DNA of 64,000 nucleotides from Torreya grandis (GCA_037957365.1 JARHVA010000349.1:206501-270500); one strand, 5' to 3'. Shown: positions 13,070-24,130, counted from the first letter of the stretch. Made by a program: numbers and translations. The notes: generated by a model from the sequence alone, not told the origin.

Positions 13070-14520
13070 GTGCATTTAGGCCAAGAACCTTCTTTAAGCA
13101 AGAAACATAAAAAATGGGGTATGTGCAATGAAGGTGGAAGTTCCAACTTGTAGGCGACGGGGTCAATGTGATGGAGAATTTTATAGGGCCCATAGGATTT
13201 AGGAGCTAGTTTTTGGCAACATTTTAGCTTAAAAAGGATTGATTATAAGGTTTCAGGTGAAGGAAAACCATATCACTAGGTTGAAAGGATCATTTAGAGT
13301 GGTGTTAGTCTACCTACTACTTCATGCAATTTTGTGCCAAGTGTAGATTATCCTTGAGGAGGCAAAGGATATTATTGCATGCACTGAGGGTAGTATAAAA
13401 AACATGCACCTAAGATTTTCCAGGTATATGTGAGAGAAAAGATGGCATATTTTTACCATAGATAGCTTCATATGGAGTCAGCTAGGTAGATATGTGGTAG
13501 GAGGTGTTGTACCACCATTCGACGAGAGGTAACCAATTTCGCCATTAATGTTGTTTCTCCATGACAAAACAAAGGAGATAGGTCTCCAAACATTTATTGA
13601 CAATTTTAGTCTGGCCATCATTATGTGGAGATATCCTGAACTCATTTTGGGTATGTTTGTTTCATGAATGCAAATTTGGTGATAGCCAATGGGCAGATCC
13701 AACTTGGAGAAAATTTTGGAGCCATGGAGTTCATCTGGAGCTCATCTATTACCAAAATTGAAAATTTGTCCTTAATGGTGAGTTTGTTTAGTTCCCAAAA
13801 ATTAATGCAGAGTTGCCAAGAGCTATTTTTTTAATGAACGAGCAAGACTAGGGAGGAATATGTGCTAGTGTTGGGTCAAATGACACCTGCTTGTAGGAGT
13901 TCCTAAATCATCTTTTTAATATCAAACTTTTGAAGAAAGGGGTAGCGGTATGGTTGAATGTTAGGGGGTGCACTGCATGGAAAATTTTGGATGCAATGGT
14001 CTTCAAGGTGGTGAGGTAGCAATCATGTTGATTTGTCAAAAGTTGTTGCATGCTTGACCAAAATATTTTGCAAGTCTAATGGTTGCCTATAATTAGTTGG
14101 GAAACCAGTGTGAAGAGAAAAGGGGGGAAAATATTTCATACGATCCCTTTTTCAGAATTTTCTCCATGCGACGAGAGCTAATGATACTAGTGGATCTAGG
14201 AATAAGGCCTTTAAGTGTATATTGATGTCCATCCTCATAGAACTGCATCCATAGATTAAAAAAATTTAAAATAATAGGTCCAAGAGGTCTTAGTCATTGT
14301 GCTCCCAAAACTTCAAATCCACCCAAGGGTAAAGCAAACATGTCAGTCCTAAGGTTATAGTCTCCCACTAAAATATGAATATTGCAACACTTGCCCTTGC
14401 AGAGCAATGTTCCACCATTGAGAATCATCACCTCAAAACTAGAACAAGGGTGCACAAAACAATCTGCCTACTTAGCCACTTGAGGGTCAATGAAATTATG
14501 AGTGTTGCTTGAATCAATAA
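13070..14520 (-). pseudogene. Gypsy pol with protease, partial RT fused to integrase tail
   Basis: On the minus strand, DSSNTHNFIDP at about 14516-14485 is the aspartic protease active site (the usual DSG has become DSS). It is followed by the RT entry block (AGVI.PNTSTYSS, LCINFRELN) and the palm start LPIGYHQICIHE..IPKM. Around 13630 the reading passes straight into the integrase block DGQTKIVNKCLETY, then EWWYNTSYH and PKSYGPYKILHHIDPVAYKLEL. The RT catalytic YxDD box, RNase H, and integrase zinc and DDE regions are absent. It is a deletion product with extra stops and frameshifts. Confidence 0.8.
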
Positions 14521-14729
14521 GAATGGTAAGGGGTTGTTTCTTGAAAAACCCTTTTACATGCATTGTTTGTGGAGTGGTCACCCCTACCAAGGCATGCATG
14601 GAATTTTTTGGATGTGAATCTTAGGACCTTGAATCATCGGTTTCCTACTACGGCTCATCCAAATGGGAATCTATGGCATCCTCCAATTCTTTTGTATTAA
14701 GTGGGAATCAACATCGAGCAAATACATTT

Positions 14730-15560
14730 TTTTTTCAATGCATTTGTGGCCTCTAGCCCATTTGTCATCACAATTATAGCATAACCCCTTCTTGCAACAT
14801 GCATGTCTATATACCTCGATGAGACATTTGATGGGCACTACCTAGAGAGGGAGGTTTGTGTTGGGGCCCCAGAAGGAAGATGACTTGGAGGGTGCTCAAT
14901 TGGAATTGTGACATTGTGATGTGATTTTTTCTTCTATGAGTTTAACTTAGCCTAAGGCTTCCATCATGGTTTCAGGTTTGAGCATTTTAACGTTAGCTCA
15001 AATCACATCCTTGAGTTTATTGATGAAGCAATTTTTGAATAAATCATCAGATATTCCTTTAATCTAATTGGCTATTTTTCAAACATTATTTGATATTCCT
15101 AAACTATGTCAATTTGACAAAGTTTAGTCAAGGTATTTGTGAAATAATCGTAGACATTAGGCCTAAAACACACTAGCAAGAGTTTGGAAAAATCAACCTA
15201 ATTTGGTTATGGATTTGACTTGCACTACCATTGGAACCACTGGAAAACTTCCTTATCTAAGTGGAATGAAACAATAGGTACCTTTTCTTCCACCACAATG
15301 GAATGCATGTTGAAATATTGTTCTGCACGATAAATCCAACTAGTGGATTCAGTATCATCAAATTTGAGAAAATCTAATTTAGAGCCACATAGTGGTGCTC
15401 TAGAGGAAGAACTACCATCAAATCGATGATCTCCATTAGTTTAGAGTGCTCAATTTTCAACATGGAGGCTGAGGATGCGATCATCCAGTTTAGACAATCG
15501 AGATTCAAATTTAGTCTGGAGTTCAGCAATGGTGTGCCATGGTGTGGGTTACTACATGAG
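14730..15560 (-). pseudogene. Gypsy gag, broken
   Basis: The minus strand holds a badly interrupted gag reading. Its best part is an intact-looking zinc knuckle, GLCYNCDDKWARGHKC, at about 14800-14750, typical of plant chromovirus-related Gypsy gag. The upstream capsid part has many stops. This protein would package element RNA. Confidence 0.7.
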
Positions 15561-16546
15561 TAACAACCATTTCTAGAGTCTAGAGGTGATAGAAAAGGTC
15601 GAGTGAAGTTATATGTTAAATTGATTGGCTTGACAAGACAATCACAATGGTGTAGTTTTCACATAGGTGAAAAAATATGTTAAAAATGCTTTCGGGTTGC
15701 AAGCAGAAATATTTTTTTGTATAGGAAGTTTTTTTCATAAAATTTGAAATAAACCTTAAATAGTTACAGTTACAATGCGATCTGTTGGCAGTATGGCCAA
15801 AACTAAATTAGATTTTGTAGTTTATAATAAACAATTACAATGTGATCAGTTTGCAATATGACCAAATCGAAATCAGAATTTGGAGTTTATAATAAAGAGT
15901 TATAATGTGATCGGTTGGTAGTATGGTCAAAACTGGATCAAAATTAGAGTTTATAATAAGCAATTAGAATGTGATCAGTTGGCAATATGGCCAAAACCGA
16001 ATTAAAATTTGAATTTTATAATAAACAATTACAATGACAATGAAATCGATTGGTTGTATGGCCAAAACTGGATCAGAATTTGGAGCATAGACAAAAAACT
16101 TAGATCATTTTTTTTCAAATTACAAATGAAATTCCTTACTAGAGCTTGATGTTGATGATGCAGTACACAACTGACGACATAGATTCATGTTACAAATGTT
16201 AAATCAGGAACAAATGATGAATACATGACAGTTTGTGGAGTCTACACAAAAAAAAAATCAATGCACACGAATAAGTTTTAAAACTTGGCTCATAGCAATG
16301 ACATATTGTTGCAAAAAAAACCTTCAAATCTCAACACATCCATCTTTTAAAACTCAGCTTGTAGCAATGGTTGGTTTTAAAACTCAGCCCCTAGCGATTG
16401 CATTCTAGGGCAAAAGCTTAATTCCACCACTCTATTGGCACTTTCTGATCACCAAGACCCTGTTAGGGCAAGGTGAGAGCATACAGTGAACAGAAGCAAC
16501 TAACCCTAATTGACTAAAGTTACTATAAAAATTGGCCCTAGAAAGT

Positions 16547-16559
16547 GCTATGATACTCA
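16547..16559 (-). promoter_or_regulatory. primer-binding site (initiator Met tRNA type)
   Basis: Read on the minus strand the site is TGAGTATCATAGC, two mismatches from TGGTATCAGAGC, the complement of the 3' end of plant initiator methionine tRNA. It lies one base inside the LTR end, as expected for a minus-strand DNA primer site. Confidence 0.75.
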
Positions 16560-16560
16560 A

Positions 16561-16908
16561 TGATAGGGCCCTTCCTGAATCAAATTCGAACTAGACTGCA
16601 AATATGCAAAATTAAATTGGGAAATAAACAAAATTGTATTAAAAGAAAGCAAAATTGCATTAAAATTATCATTGGCCTCTTTGAGAGGGAAACCTCCGTT
16701 AAGCAAGCTCAATTCAATAAATTTGTAGATGACTTCTCACTAGTCTAAACACCTATTTATACCAATTTATCACTAACTAACTACTACTCCCTATGAATTT
16801 GGGATTATTACAGTGGGCTTGAGGGAGGTCTTACAAAGCATATGCATTCGTAGCCTTTTATTCAGGAAATAAATTACAAAAATATGGTTAGGATAAAGGG
16901 TCCTAACA
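16561..16908 (-). repeat. 5' LTR of the 12.5-16.9 kb Gypsy element
   Basis: This is the partner of 12495-12842. It is the 5' LTR in element orientation because the primer-binding site abuts its low-coordinate end and gag lies on that side. Confidence 0.85.
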
Positions 16909-16913
16909 ATGAA

Positions 16914-17520
16914 ATTGTTGATAAAGAAACTTATTTTTGAGAGTACGGATTTGTTTGTAGGTTTACTATTCTTTGGCTAAAATTGGTAGATATTCACAAG
17001 TGCATTTGCTCCACATGGAAACCCCTATTTTCTTTAGAAATCTTTATCAATGCTTGTGCAAAGGGTTTTCTTATTGTGGAATGTGTTGCAACTAAGGACA
17101 AAGACCTAATCCTCAAGTATGGTCCTTGATCCTGAAGGGGAGTTAGGCTCTATTTAAAGCCTTGATATTCATCTTTTGACCCCTTGGCGAATATCACTTC
17201 TTTTGTTCTTGTTTGGGTGAGACTCCCCTTCACCTTAGCCTTCACCTTTAGTCTTCTCTTACCTTTTCTTCTATTTGGAATGCCATTAATCTCTTTCATT
17301 TTTGTTCTCATGAAAAGATTCATATACATTTCACTACATTTGCCAAAATTAGTGTCGAGGTAGATTTTTCAAAAGGCCTACCAAATGAGATCTAGCTTCC
17401 ACTTGAAGACATGTGGAAACAAAAACTAGACTATGGGTAGGGGTATTTAGATGTGGAACCTATTTATGTTATGGACATCTTGCCACTCACTGCCCAAAGA
17501 AGACTTCTGAAAAGAAAATG
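16914..17520 (+). pseudogene. LINE ORF1 remnant (DUF4283 plus zinc knuckle)
   Basis: The plus strand reads like a plant LINE ORF1: a segment ending KGFLIVECVATKDKDLIL, then KYGP-stop-S-stop-RG where GPWSWRG is expected, then VLVWVRLP, VEVDFSKGLPNEI, and the knuckle CGTYLCYGHLATHCPKK. The knuckle keeps C-x2-C-x4-H-x4-C spacing with the second cysteine changed to tyrosine. Three stops replace expected tryptophans (TGG to TGA). A frameshift lies near 17400. The Gypsy element's right target duplication directly abuts this remnant. Confidence 0.75.
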
Positions 17521-17710
17521 CCCTTGGGGGTGGGGGGTGAAAAGAAAAAGTTTAGAAAGTCTATTCATACTTGGTGGTGTGGAGTAGAGAATTCCCACAC
17601 TTGGTGGTGCCAAACACTTCTTCAATGAAGGGTAGTGGTTGAAACTTCCCCCCTTGGGAAGGAGGAGGTTCTCTCTTCTCCATTTCTTTCTCAATAGGAT
17701 TTGGTCTCGT

Positions 17711-17939
17711 TTGAAGAATAATTTATTCCTCTGCAGTTTCGTGACATCTTTTGCTCTTCACTAGGGGCATCTTTCAAGGCTTCCTACTAAGCCTCAAACT
17801 CTTACATCATTGTTTCATCCCCAAAAGCAAGATGATGAGGTTTCTTCTCTTCCACAAACTATTTTTTTGGGGTTTTAACTTGAAGTTCCTTCGATCTCCT
17901 TCCCCCTCCCTCAAGTGGAAATTAATGGGATCTTACCAT
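17711..17939 (+). repeat. left direct repeat bracketing the TG minisatellite
   Basis: This 229-bp block, starting TTGAAGAATAATTTATTCC, recurs at 18692-18919 with about 90% identity by eye. Translation in the plus frame continues the decayed ORF1-like reading, so the duplication probably copied a piece of LINE ORF1. Confidence 0.85.
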
Positions 17940-18690
17940 GGTTGGTTGGTTCATTGGTTTGTTGGTTGGTGAGTGAGTGAGTGTGTGTGTGCGTTGTGTG
18001 TGCCTGTGTGCATGTCTACGCGTGTGTTTGCCTATGTGCATGCTTGCGTGCATGTATGTGTGTGTTTGCCTATGTGCATGCTTGCGTGCATGTGTGCCTG
18101 TGTGCATGGCATGCGTACGTGCGTGCTTATGTGCCTATGTGTCTGTATGCATGCGTATGTGTGTGTGCCTGTGTGTGTGTGTGTACATGCCTCCATGCGT
18201 GCATGGCTCCATGCATGTGTGTCTGTGCATGCCTACGTGCTTGTGTGCCTATGTGCGTGCTTGTGTGCCTCCTTACGTGTGCATGCGTGCATGTGTGTGG
18301 TTGCATGCATGTGTGTGTGTGCACGCGCTTGCCTATGTGCATATGTGCTTGCCTACATATGTGCATGCAAGTGTGCCTATGTGCATGTGTGCCTGCGTAT
18401 GTGCATGCCTGCGTGCGTGTATGTGTGCCTGCGTATGTGTGTGCATGTGTGTGTGTGTGCTTGCGTGAATGCTTATGTGCATGTGTGTGTGTATGCCTGT
18501 GTGCCGTGCATGCATGCGTGCCGGTGTGTGTACCTACATGCATGCGTGTGTGCCTATGTGCCTACGTGTGTGCATGCCTAGGTGCCTGTGTGTATCTGTG
18601 CGTGTGTACGTGTGTGTTTGCGTGTCTGCATGAGTGACTGTGTGTGTGTGTGTGTGTGTGTGCCCTTACCCCTGCATGCATGTGTTGATG
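17940..18690 (+). repeat. TG-rich minisatellite, about 750 bp
   Basis: The tract is a degenerate mixture of TGTG, TGCATG, TGCC and TGCG units, strongly TG-biased on the plus strand with higher-order stretches such as TGTTTGCCTATGTGCATGC repeated at 18024 and 18064. It opens all reading frames and so generates spurious Cys- or His-rich open frames of up to 218 codons. These are repeat artefacts. Alternating purine-pyrimidine sequence of this length could adopt Z-DNA. Confidence 0.9.
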
Positions 18691-18691
18691 C

Positions 18692-18919
18692 TTGAAGAAC
18701 AATTTATTCCTCTATAGTTTTGTAACACCTTTTGCTCTCCACCAGGGACATCTTTCAAGGCTTCCTACTAAGCCTCAAACTCTTGCATATTTGTTTCATC
18801 CCTGAAAGCAAGATGATGAGGTTTCTTCTCTTCCACGACCTAGTTTTTGGGGCTCTAACTTGAAGTTCCTTCGATCTCCTTCCCCCTCCCTTAGGTGGAA
18901 GTTAATGGGATCTTGCCAT
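18692..18919 (+). repeat. right direct repeat bracketing the TG minisatellite
   Basis: This is the partner of 17711-17939, offset by 981 bp. The spacing suggests a tandem duplication of an approximately 980-bp unit, or minisatellite expansion inside an earlier 229-bp duplication. Confidence 0.85.
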
Positions 18920-21018
18920 AACAGTTAGTTATTGCTTCTACTACTCTTTCAAATTTCTCAACTCCCTTGCAATCTTTGCCTCAGAGATACCCACAATGGA
19001 GTCCTCTGACCAAAGTTGGGACAGAGGTCAAGAAAATAAAAGTTTTGGGGAAGAAAATCTCTCCCCAATCGGATGATCCTCATATTAGGAAAGAGCTTGA
19101 GTCGATCTCCTTCTCATTATTATAAATTTCTTCTTCCTCCTGGCTCCTCTCTCGTCTTCCCTAACCCGTGATTCTTCTAAATTAGCTTTCTTATCCTTTC
19201 TCCTCTTCTTCTCTTTACTTCTACATACTCTTTTCCTCTTCCATCCTTCAACACAATGTAACAACTTTTATTTTCTCCAAAGGTTAGGGCTCAATAAAAT
19301 CCCTTAAATTTTCGTTTGTCTGTCCGTTTGTTCTGTCTGTCTATCTATTTGTTTATCTCTTTGTCTATCTGTGTATTTGTCTATTTATCTATCTATCTAT
19401 ATATAATTTGCATGCTTTCACTAGAATGAGCTTTGGATTTAACTTTATCTTCTTGTTGGTTTATTTAAACTTTTTCATAATTATTTTGAACTTTATTTTT
19501 GTTTTCAAGAGACTAATCTATAATATTATGTTAGAAATATCATTATTGTGTGGTGTTTAATATATACAACCACAAACCAAATCAAAGGGCAATGTGAAAG
19601 AAAAGTGCATAATTTTCTATTCAAGTTGGAAAGAAAGGAGCAATCTTAAATAAGTTTAAGGAAATTATTGATCTTCAAGAGAATGTATATGTTAGTCTCA
19701 ATTTTTTCATACTTTATAAGCCTTTTTCAATACAATGGGTTTTGAACTTAGTTTTTATTTTTTGATGGGTTTATTTTTTCTTGATCGTTTTCAACTGAAT
19801 TTTTATCTTTTAATGGGTTTAATTTTTACTTTTTTCCGATCGTTTTGAGCTTAGTTTTTATCTTTTGGTGGATTTATTTTTTACTTTTTCCTTATTGTTT
19901 TGAACTTTGTTTTTATTTTCAAAAGAAATATCATTGGTATATAGCATGCCACATATATAAACATGAACAGTGAAAAGTGCAGCACTTTCTATTAAAGTCG
20001 GGAAAGATGGTGAAACAAATTTTATCAACCATTAATTTATTTCACCAAATGTATGCTTTCTTTTGAAAACCATAAGGCAAGTTTAGATATTTATTGCCTT
20101 TATGTTAATGCATTTGCAAGTAAAAGGACCATGCCATCCTCTTAAGGGAGTACCAAAGAAAAATAAAACAAGCACCCCGCTTCAACATGCTGATTGTAGG
20201 AAATTGTTGTTAATTATCTAAAATGAAATATATTATTGCTTTCAACTATTCATTTCAATTTTTAATTATTTTTTTATTATTTATCTTTTTCAAGAACTGT
20301 ATTTTTTCTAAAAGTTATACAACAATTTAAAAAACCATATCCCTATAAATTAGTATTTCCTTGAAATATAAAGGAAAAGTCATCATTTTTTAAAAGCAAA
20401 CCCATTCTGGTATTACTTAAAACCAATCATATCATTAAGAAAAGTAAAACTCTTAAACAAGATTAAGATACGTTTCTTTTATTTCATATGAATACAAAAG
20501 TATATGGTTTTAATTAGATGATTTTATGAAATATGTGCTCAGAAATCAATGATTACTCCTAGTCAACTTTTGTATTCCCTGCATTCACATTCTCATACAA
20601 TATTAATTCATATTAGCTCGTATCCTTATGTTGCTCTTTCGCGTTTATTGTTTACTGGCATCTATATTTAAGTCAATATGTATTGAGCGCCACAATGTAA
20701 GAAACAAAAAAAATCATCTAAGTATAAAAATTCCAAGGCTCTTTGTAGTGAAAAGAAAGAATTTTTTATTTTAAAAAAAACATAATATCACATAATTTGT
20801 TTCCTTTTATTACAATGGATCTACTGAATCATAGATCTCAAGAAATGTTTAAAAATGCTCACGGCTATAAAAAAAAATGTGTTTCCCTTATCCGTGGAAA
20901 TGGTACTTGGAACTCAATAAGTGCATACATGCTGGAATCTCAGAATAAATAAAATGTGGGCTATCCGGTAATTGGAAACAAAAAAATGGAATCCAATATA
21001 ACTATCTGTTTCAAAAAC
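18920..21018. other. region beyond the 3' end of the ATPase gene
   Basis: No gene is visible. An imperfect tetranucleotide tract (TCTG/TATC family) runs from about 19315 to 19402. Near 19740-19920 three diverged copies of a pyrimidine-rich unit (TTTTTATCTTTTGATGGGTTT-like) follow one another. The ATPase 3' UTR should enter this stretch from the right by an unknown distance. Confidence 0.5.
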
Positions 21019-21024
21019 TTTATT
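21019..21024 (-). terminator. candidate poly(A) signal of the ATPase gene
   Basis: On the minus strand AATAAA occurs 11 bases after the stop codon. That is very close, so it may not be used. A second AATAAA on the same strand lies at 20765-20770, which would give a more usual 3' UTR of about 270 bases. Confidence 0.35.
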
Positions 21025-21035
21025 TACAGTTATGC

Positions 21036-21323
21036 CTATTTGTTTTCCTTTCGTTGAGAAGGATATCCTTTTTCAATATCTTGCTCTTGTGGATCATTAC
21101 AATCAATGCTTATTTTGAATCCTAAAGTTTTGTTCCGACTTCTCTGGGAGTCCAGTGTAAAAGAATCAACCAGCTTACGTTTTGAATTGAATTCCAGCCG
21201 CAACATAAGTGAATTGGCCATCACCCCTAACGAGCTGAAGCCCATCAGGGCCCCTGCTATAGATGGAGTTAACATGGTCCCAGTCACAGGTAATAACACT
21301 CCAGCAGCCACCGGTATACCCAC
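21036..21323 (-). CDS. Cu-ATPase PAA1/HMA6-like, last exon
   Basis: This exon follows a TGCAG acceptor at 21324 in phase 0 and encodes 95 residues to a TAA stop. It begins VGIPVAAGVLLPVTGTMLTP, the end of TM7 and the TM7-TM8 loop. It continues with AGALMGFSSLGVMANSL, the TM8 helix of copper P1B-ATPases. The M and the second S of MGFSS correspond to the MxxxS copper ligands. TM8 is followed by a roughly 45-residue hydrophilic, poorly conserved tail. The loop sequence TGTMLTPSIAGALMG points to the PAA1/HMA6 branch rather than PAA2/HMA8. The product is expected to pump Cu(I) across the chloroplast envelope towards stromal and thylakoid cuproproteins. Confidence 0.92.
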   Translation of the reverse strand: MGIPVAAGVLLPVTGTMLTPSIAGALMGFSSLGVMANSLMLRLEFNSKRKLVDSFTLDSQRSRNKTLGFKISIDCNDPQEQDIEKGYPSQRKENK

Positions 21324-21571
21324 CTGCAGTGATTTAGATGTTCACATTGAAGAGTGCCATGGTGCCTAAAATAAGTTTGGAAGGGCCAAAGTACAGGTTT
21401 GGCTGTTGAAGTTCGAGTTCCAGATCTACTCCTAAATTTTTATATTATAAAAATTAACAAATAAAATTACCGGATTCAAATAATACACCGACATTTTTTC
21501 AAATATCCAAATTTCAAACTCATTAGAAACTAATAATTAAAGATAAACGCTGTATCAAGTTGTAAACTTAC

Positions 21572-21652
21572 GATATTATACATAAATGCCCACCACAGAT
21601 TCTGTTTTATTTTCCGCATTGTCATCTTGCTTAGCTCCAAAGCGTCAAGTAT
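21572..21652 (-). CDS. Cu-ATPase PAA1/HMA6-like, penultimate exon
   Basis: An 81-bp, 27-codon exon lies between a TTTATACAG acceptor (21653) and a GTAAGT donor (21571). It is in phase 0 on both sides and too short to show as an ordinary open frame. It encodes ILDALELSKMTM and then a basic linker into NLWWAFMYNI. This is the linker after the P-domain and the start of TM7, with the YN pair that binds copper in this family. AFMYN replaces the commoner AFGYN. It joins LTQ of the previous exon to VGIP of the next without a gap. Confidence 0.92.
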
Positions 21653-22771
21653 CTGTATAAATTCTCAGAAATCCTTGTTAAATAAATGTTGGCTCAACAT
21701 CCTAATCATCGCACAAGCTAAGTGAAAAACAATGGAGTATACAAGACTTTATCAAAAGAATACAGAAACGTGCCATAAACCAGGGATATCACATTCAAAA
21801 CTCGTTCCTTGTACCCTCCTAAAGATAGCATGCATAGGAGACATATATACACAAATACATTCATATACCAACCCCTCTGCTCTGAAATATATAGAAACTG
21901 ATATTTCTCATTTCCCATCAATTTTCGTCCATTTCTACTGATCTTTTGTGACTTCCTTTTTTCTTAATAATTTGATGAAACACCAAAGTGTGTGTTGATT
22001 TTGTGTTATAAACTACAAATCCAAGCTTCATCGTTAGCAATAGTGTTGTCCTTAGTGAGTTTGTTTCAAGTGTTGTTCTGACCCTAACCCTTGACATCAC
22101 GACAACACGAGCAGAGAGTTTTGGTTTTAGTGAAGTTGTTACATCCCTAACCCTTGATGTCATGACAACACATGATCAAACCATCAAGGATCTATATGAA
22201 ACAGAACTTACTGAAACTGAAATCCAAGGCAAAAACAGGGAGTGAAAGCTCTTTCATGTGAAAGTACATATCTATAATTGATAAAAGGACAAACATATGA
22301 CCAGATTTTGCGAAGTCTTGAATTTCAGACATTTCGTCATCAATTGACATGACACAATAAATGCATCTATATTATGCATTTATTCGAGGTCAACATGAAC
22401 ATTTCCTACATTCTGCATTAGAAAGTCCCTCTCTGCATCGAATTCTGTAGTTATACCATAGGGACTAATGATTTCAGCAACCTGATACGTGTTTCCAGTG
22501 CTTATTTCTCTCTCTTACACTCTCAATTTATGGAAAAAACTTCAATATGTCAGTGCTGATCCTCCAGATGATGGTTTCCATACCCTAGTCGTACCAATGA
22601 CCTGTGACATCAGCTGTACAGATTGATGACATCAGCAACATAAAATGCTTTATTTTCTCTCTGATATCATCATATACTTCTGGCGTAAGGAATTGCTATA
22701 TGGAATTGAGGTCCAAACTTAGATTAAATACTGGAAACACTTATTTAATGCTAATTTTGATCTCATATATT
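21653..22771. other. intron 2, gene-proximal part
   Basis: Intronic DNA with no element I can name. A loose two-copy direct repeat, centred on AACCCTTGACATCACGACAACA near 22088 and its partner near 22150, is the only structure noticed. Confidence 0.5.
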
Positions 22772-22779
22772 GTTTCTAT

Positions 22780-22961
22780 CATAGTTACCAAGTTCGGAAA
22801 TATGGATCCGTTCGGGAGGGCAAAAAAATCCGAAATCCGGAATTCTTGAAAATATTTGAAAAAATTGGATCTGGAATATATACATACATACATACATACA
22901 TACATGTGTGTGTGTGAGAGTATGTGTGTGTGTGTGTGTGCGTGTGTAAGAGAGAGTGAGT

Positions 22962-23011
<50 letters not shown>

Positions 23012-23253
23012 ATAGTTTTATAAATATGCAAACCTGACAAATACAATGAAAATTATTAATAAAATAATATAAAATGTTAATATAATATGATATTTATGGT
23101 TTCCGGGCATTTTTTTGTGTAGAAAACCTAAAAAAATAAAAAATATATATTTTTTGAAAAAAATAGGGCTGACCCGGACGAACTTATCTGGATCGGCCAA
23201 AAAATCCAGATCCGGCCGAATTTGTGCAGATTTGACCAGATTTGGTAACTATG
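22780..23253. mobile_element. hAT-like MITE with internal microsatellite
   Basis: The 474-bp unit has 12-bp terminal inverted repeats, CATAGTTACCAA at the left and TTGGTAACTATG at the right. It is flanked by 8-bp near-duplicates, GTTTCTAT (22772-22779) and ATTTCTAT (23254-23261), matching at 7 of 8 positions. Eight-base target duplications and short TIRs fit hAT-type non-autonomous elements. No transposase is encoded. The subterminal regions are also partly complementary (CCGGATC/GATCCGG-type motifs). Confidence 0.75.
22877..23010 (+). repeat. compound microsatellite (TACA)n-(TG)n-(GAGT/AG)n
   Basis: Three different simple repeats abut inside the MITE: TACA units, TG dinucleotides with interruptions, then a long pure AG run ending at 23010. 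The pure AG run suggests recent slippage. Confidence 0.95.
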
Positions 23254-23557
23254 ATTTCTATGTTTGCTTCTATTGCTTAATGTAATTGATGCTATAGAAA
23301 AATTAGTACTACTATTGTTTATTTTCCTTTGGGATACTCTTTCAAGGTAACTAGGGCATTCATTTATTGTTTTGTCAAGGAAAGTCGATGGTGGCTTGCT
23401 GGCTGAAGTTTCAAATTAGTAAGTTAAACTACCCCAACGGAATAACAAGTGAAGAATGTAAAGGGGTTTCTATGTACAGATAATTTTGGTGTAGGTCATA
23501 CTTTGCCTTAAACCTTTTGATTCGTTCGTTCACTTGTTTGTTTTTGAAAAATGCATT

Positions 23558-24130
23558 TTATATTACGAAAATGAACAAAAAGATTGCATCAATCGAGCAA
23601 AATTGGCACAAGGAAATCTCTCCCTCTAAAAGAAAGGACAGAAAACATTGGGCCTGCACTTCAGTGAGCAAAGAATCAACGTCTTTACAAAACGATTGTG
23701 ACTTAGCTTTGACAATCAGAGCTAGCTCTTGCTTGAAGATTCTCAACTTCTCCATGGTGAGCAGAGATGAATCATCTCGTTTTTCACAAGAAGATTATAG
23801 ATGCCAAATGGATTGTATGCCAAATACTTTTGGCAATGCAACTCATTATCCAAGAGTCTCCTGACAGAGTTTCCTGCCAAGACAAATAAGCGATAAAAAG
23901 GAATTGAAATTCAGCTTAAAGCCAAACCCAAAATGACTTGGCTGCAGAGCATCTCCAAAATATGCGCTCAATTCTCCTCTCTCCCACATAAGATGCAAGA
24001 AATTTTTTTGAGTCCCACCTAGACCAACCATGCTTTAACTTCCAGCCCTGGTGAGTCACAACCCACTCCAAAAATTATTGCTTGAAAGATCTCCTTGCAT
24101 TCCAAATAGATTAGCAATGCCTTTGCCATC
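23558..24130 (-). mobile_element. LINE 3' fragment (zf-RVT region)
   Basis: Pieced across frames on the minus strand, the sequence reads WDSKKFLASYVG, CILCGREE and RRIERIFWRCSAAKSFWVWL. This is the C-x2-C...H/R-x-F-W-x-C pattern of the zf-RVT domain that follows the reverse transcriptase in plant LINEs. Frameshifts separate the parts and no RT core is present, so it is a short relic. Confidence 0.55.

Larger units (their letters stand above)
12495..16908 (-). mobile_element. Ty3/Gypsy element with collapsed pol
   Basis: Two 348-bp direct repeats (12495-12842, 16561-16908) flank a minus-strand interior. In element orientation the LTR begins TGTTAGGACCC and ends CCTATCA or CTTATCA, with TG...CA ends. 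A Met-tRNA-type primer site lies inside the right LTR and a purine tract (AAGGTGGAGGGCA) lies inside the left one. The flanks ATGAT (12490-12494) and ATGAA (16909-16913) match at 4 of 5 bases and are probably the target duplication. The interior, about 3.7 kb, encodes gag with a CCHC knuckle, protease, the start of RT and the end of integrase. RNase H and the integrase core are missing. Confidence 0.88.

Noticed and set aside
17922..18637. Several overlapping Cys- and His-rich open frames of 138 to 218 codons on both strands
   Set aside because: They arise because the TG/CA minisatellite contains no stop codons in any frame. Composition is that of the repeat and there is no independent coding evidence.
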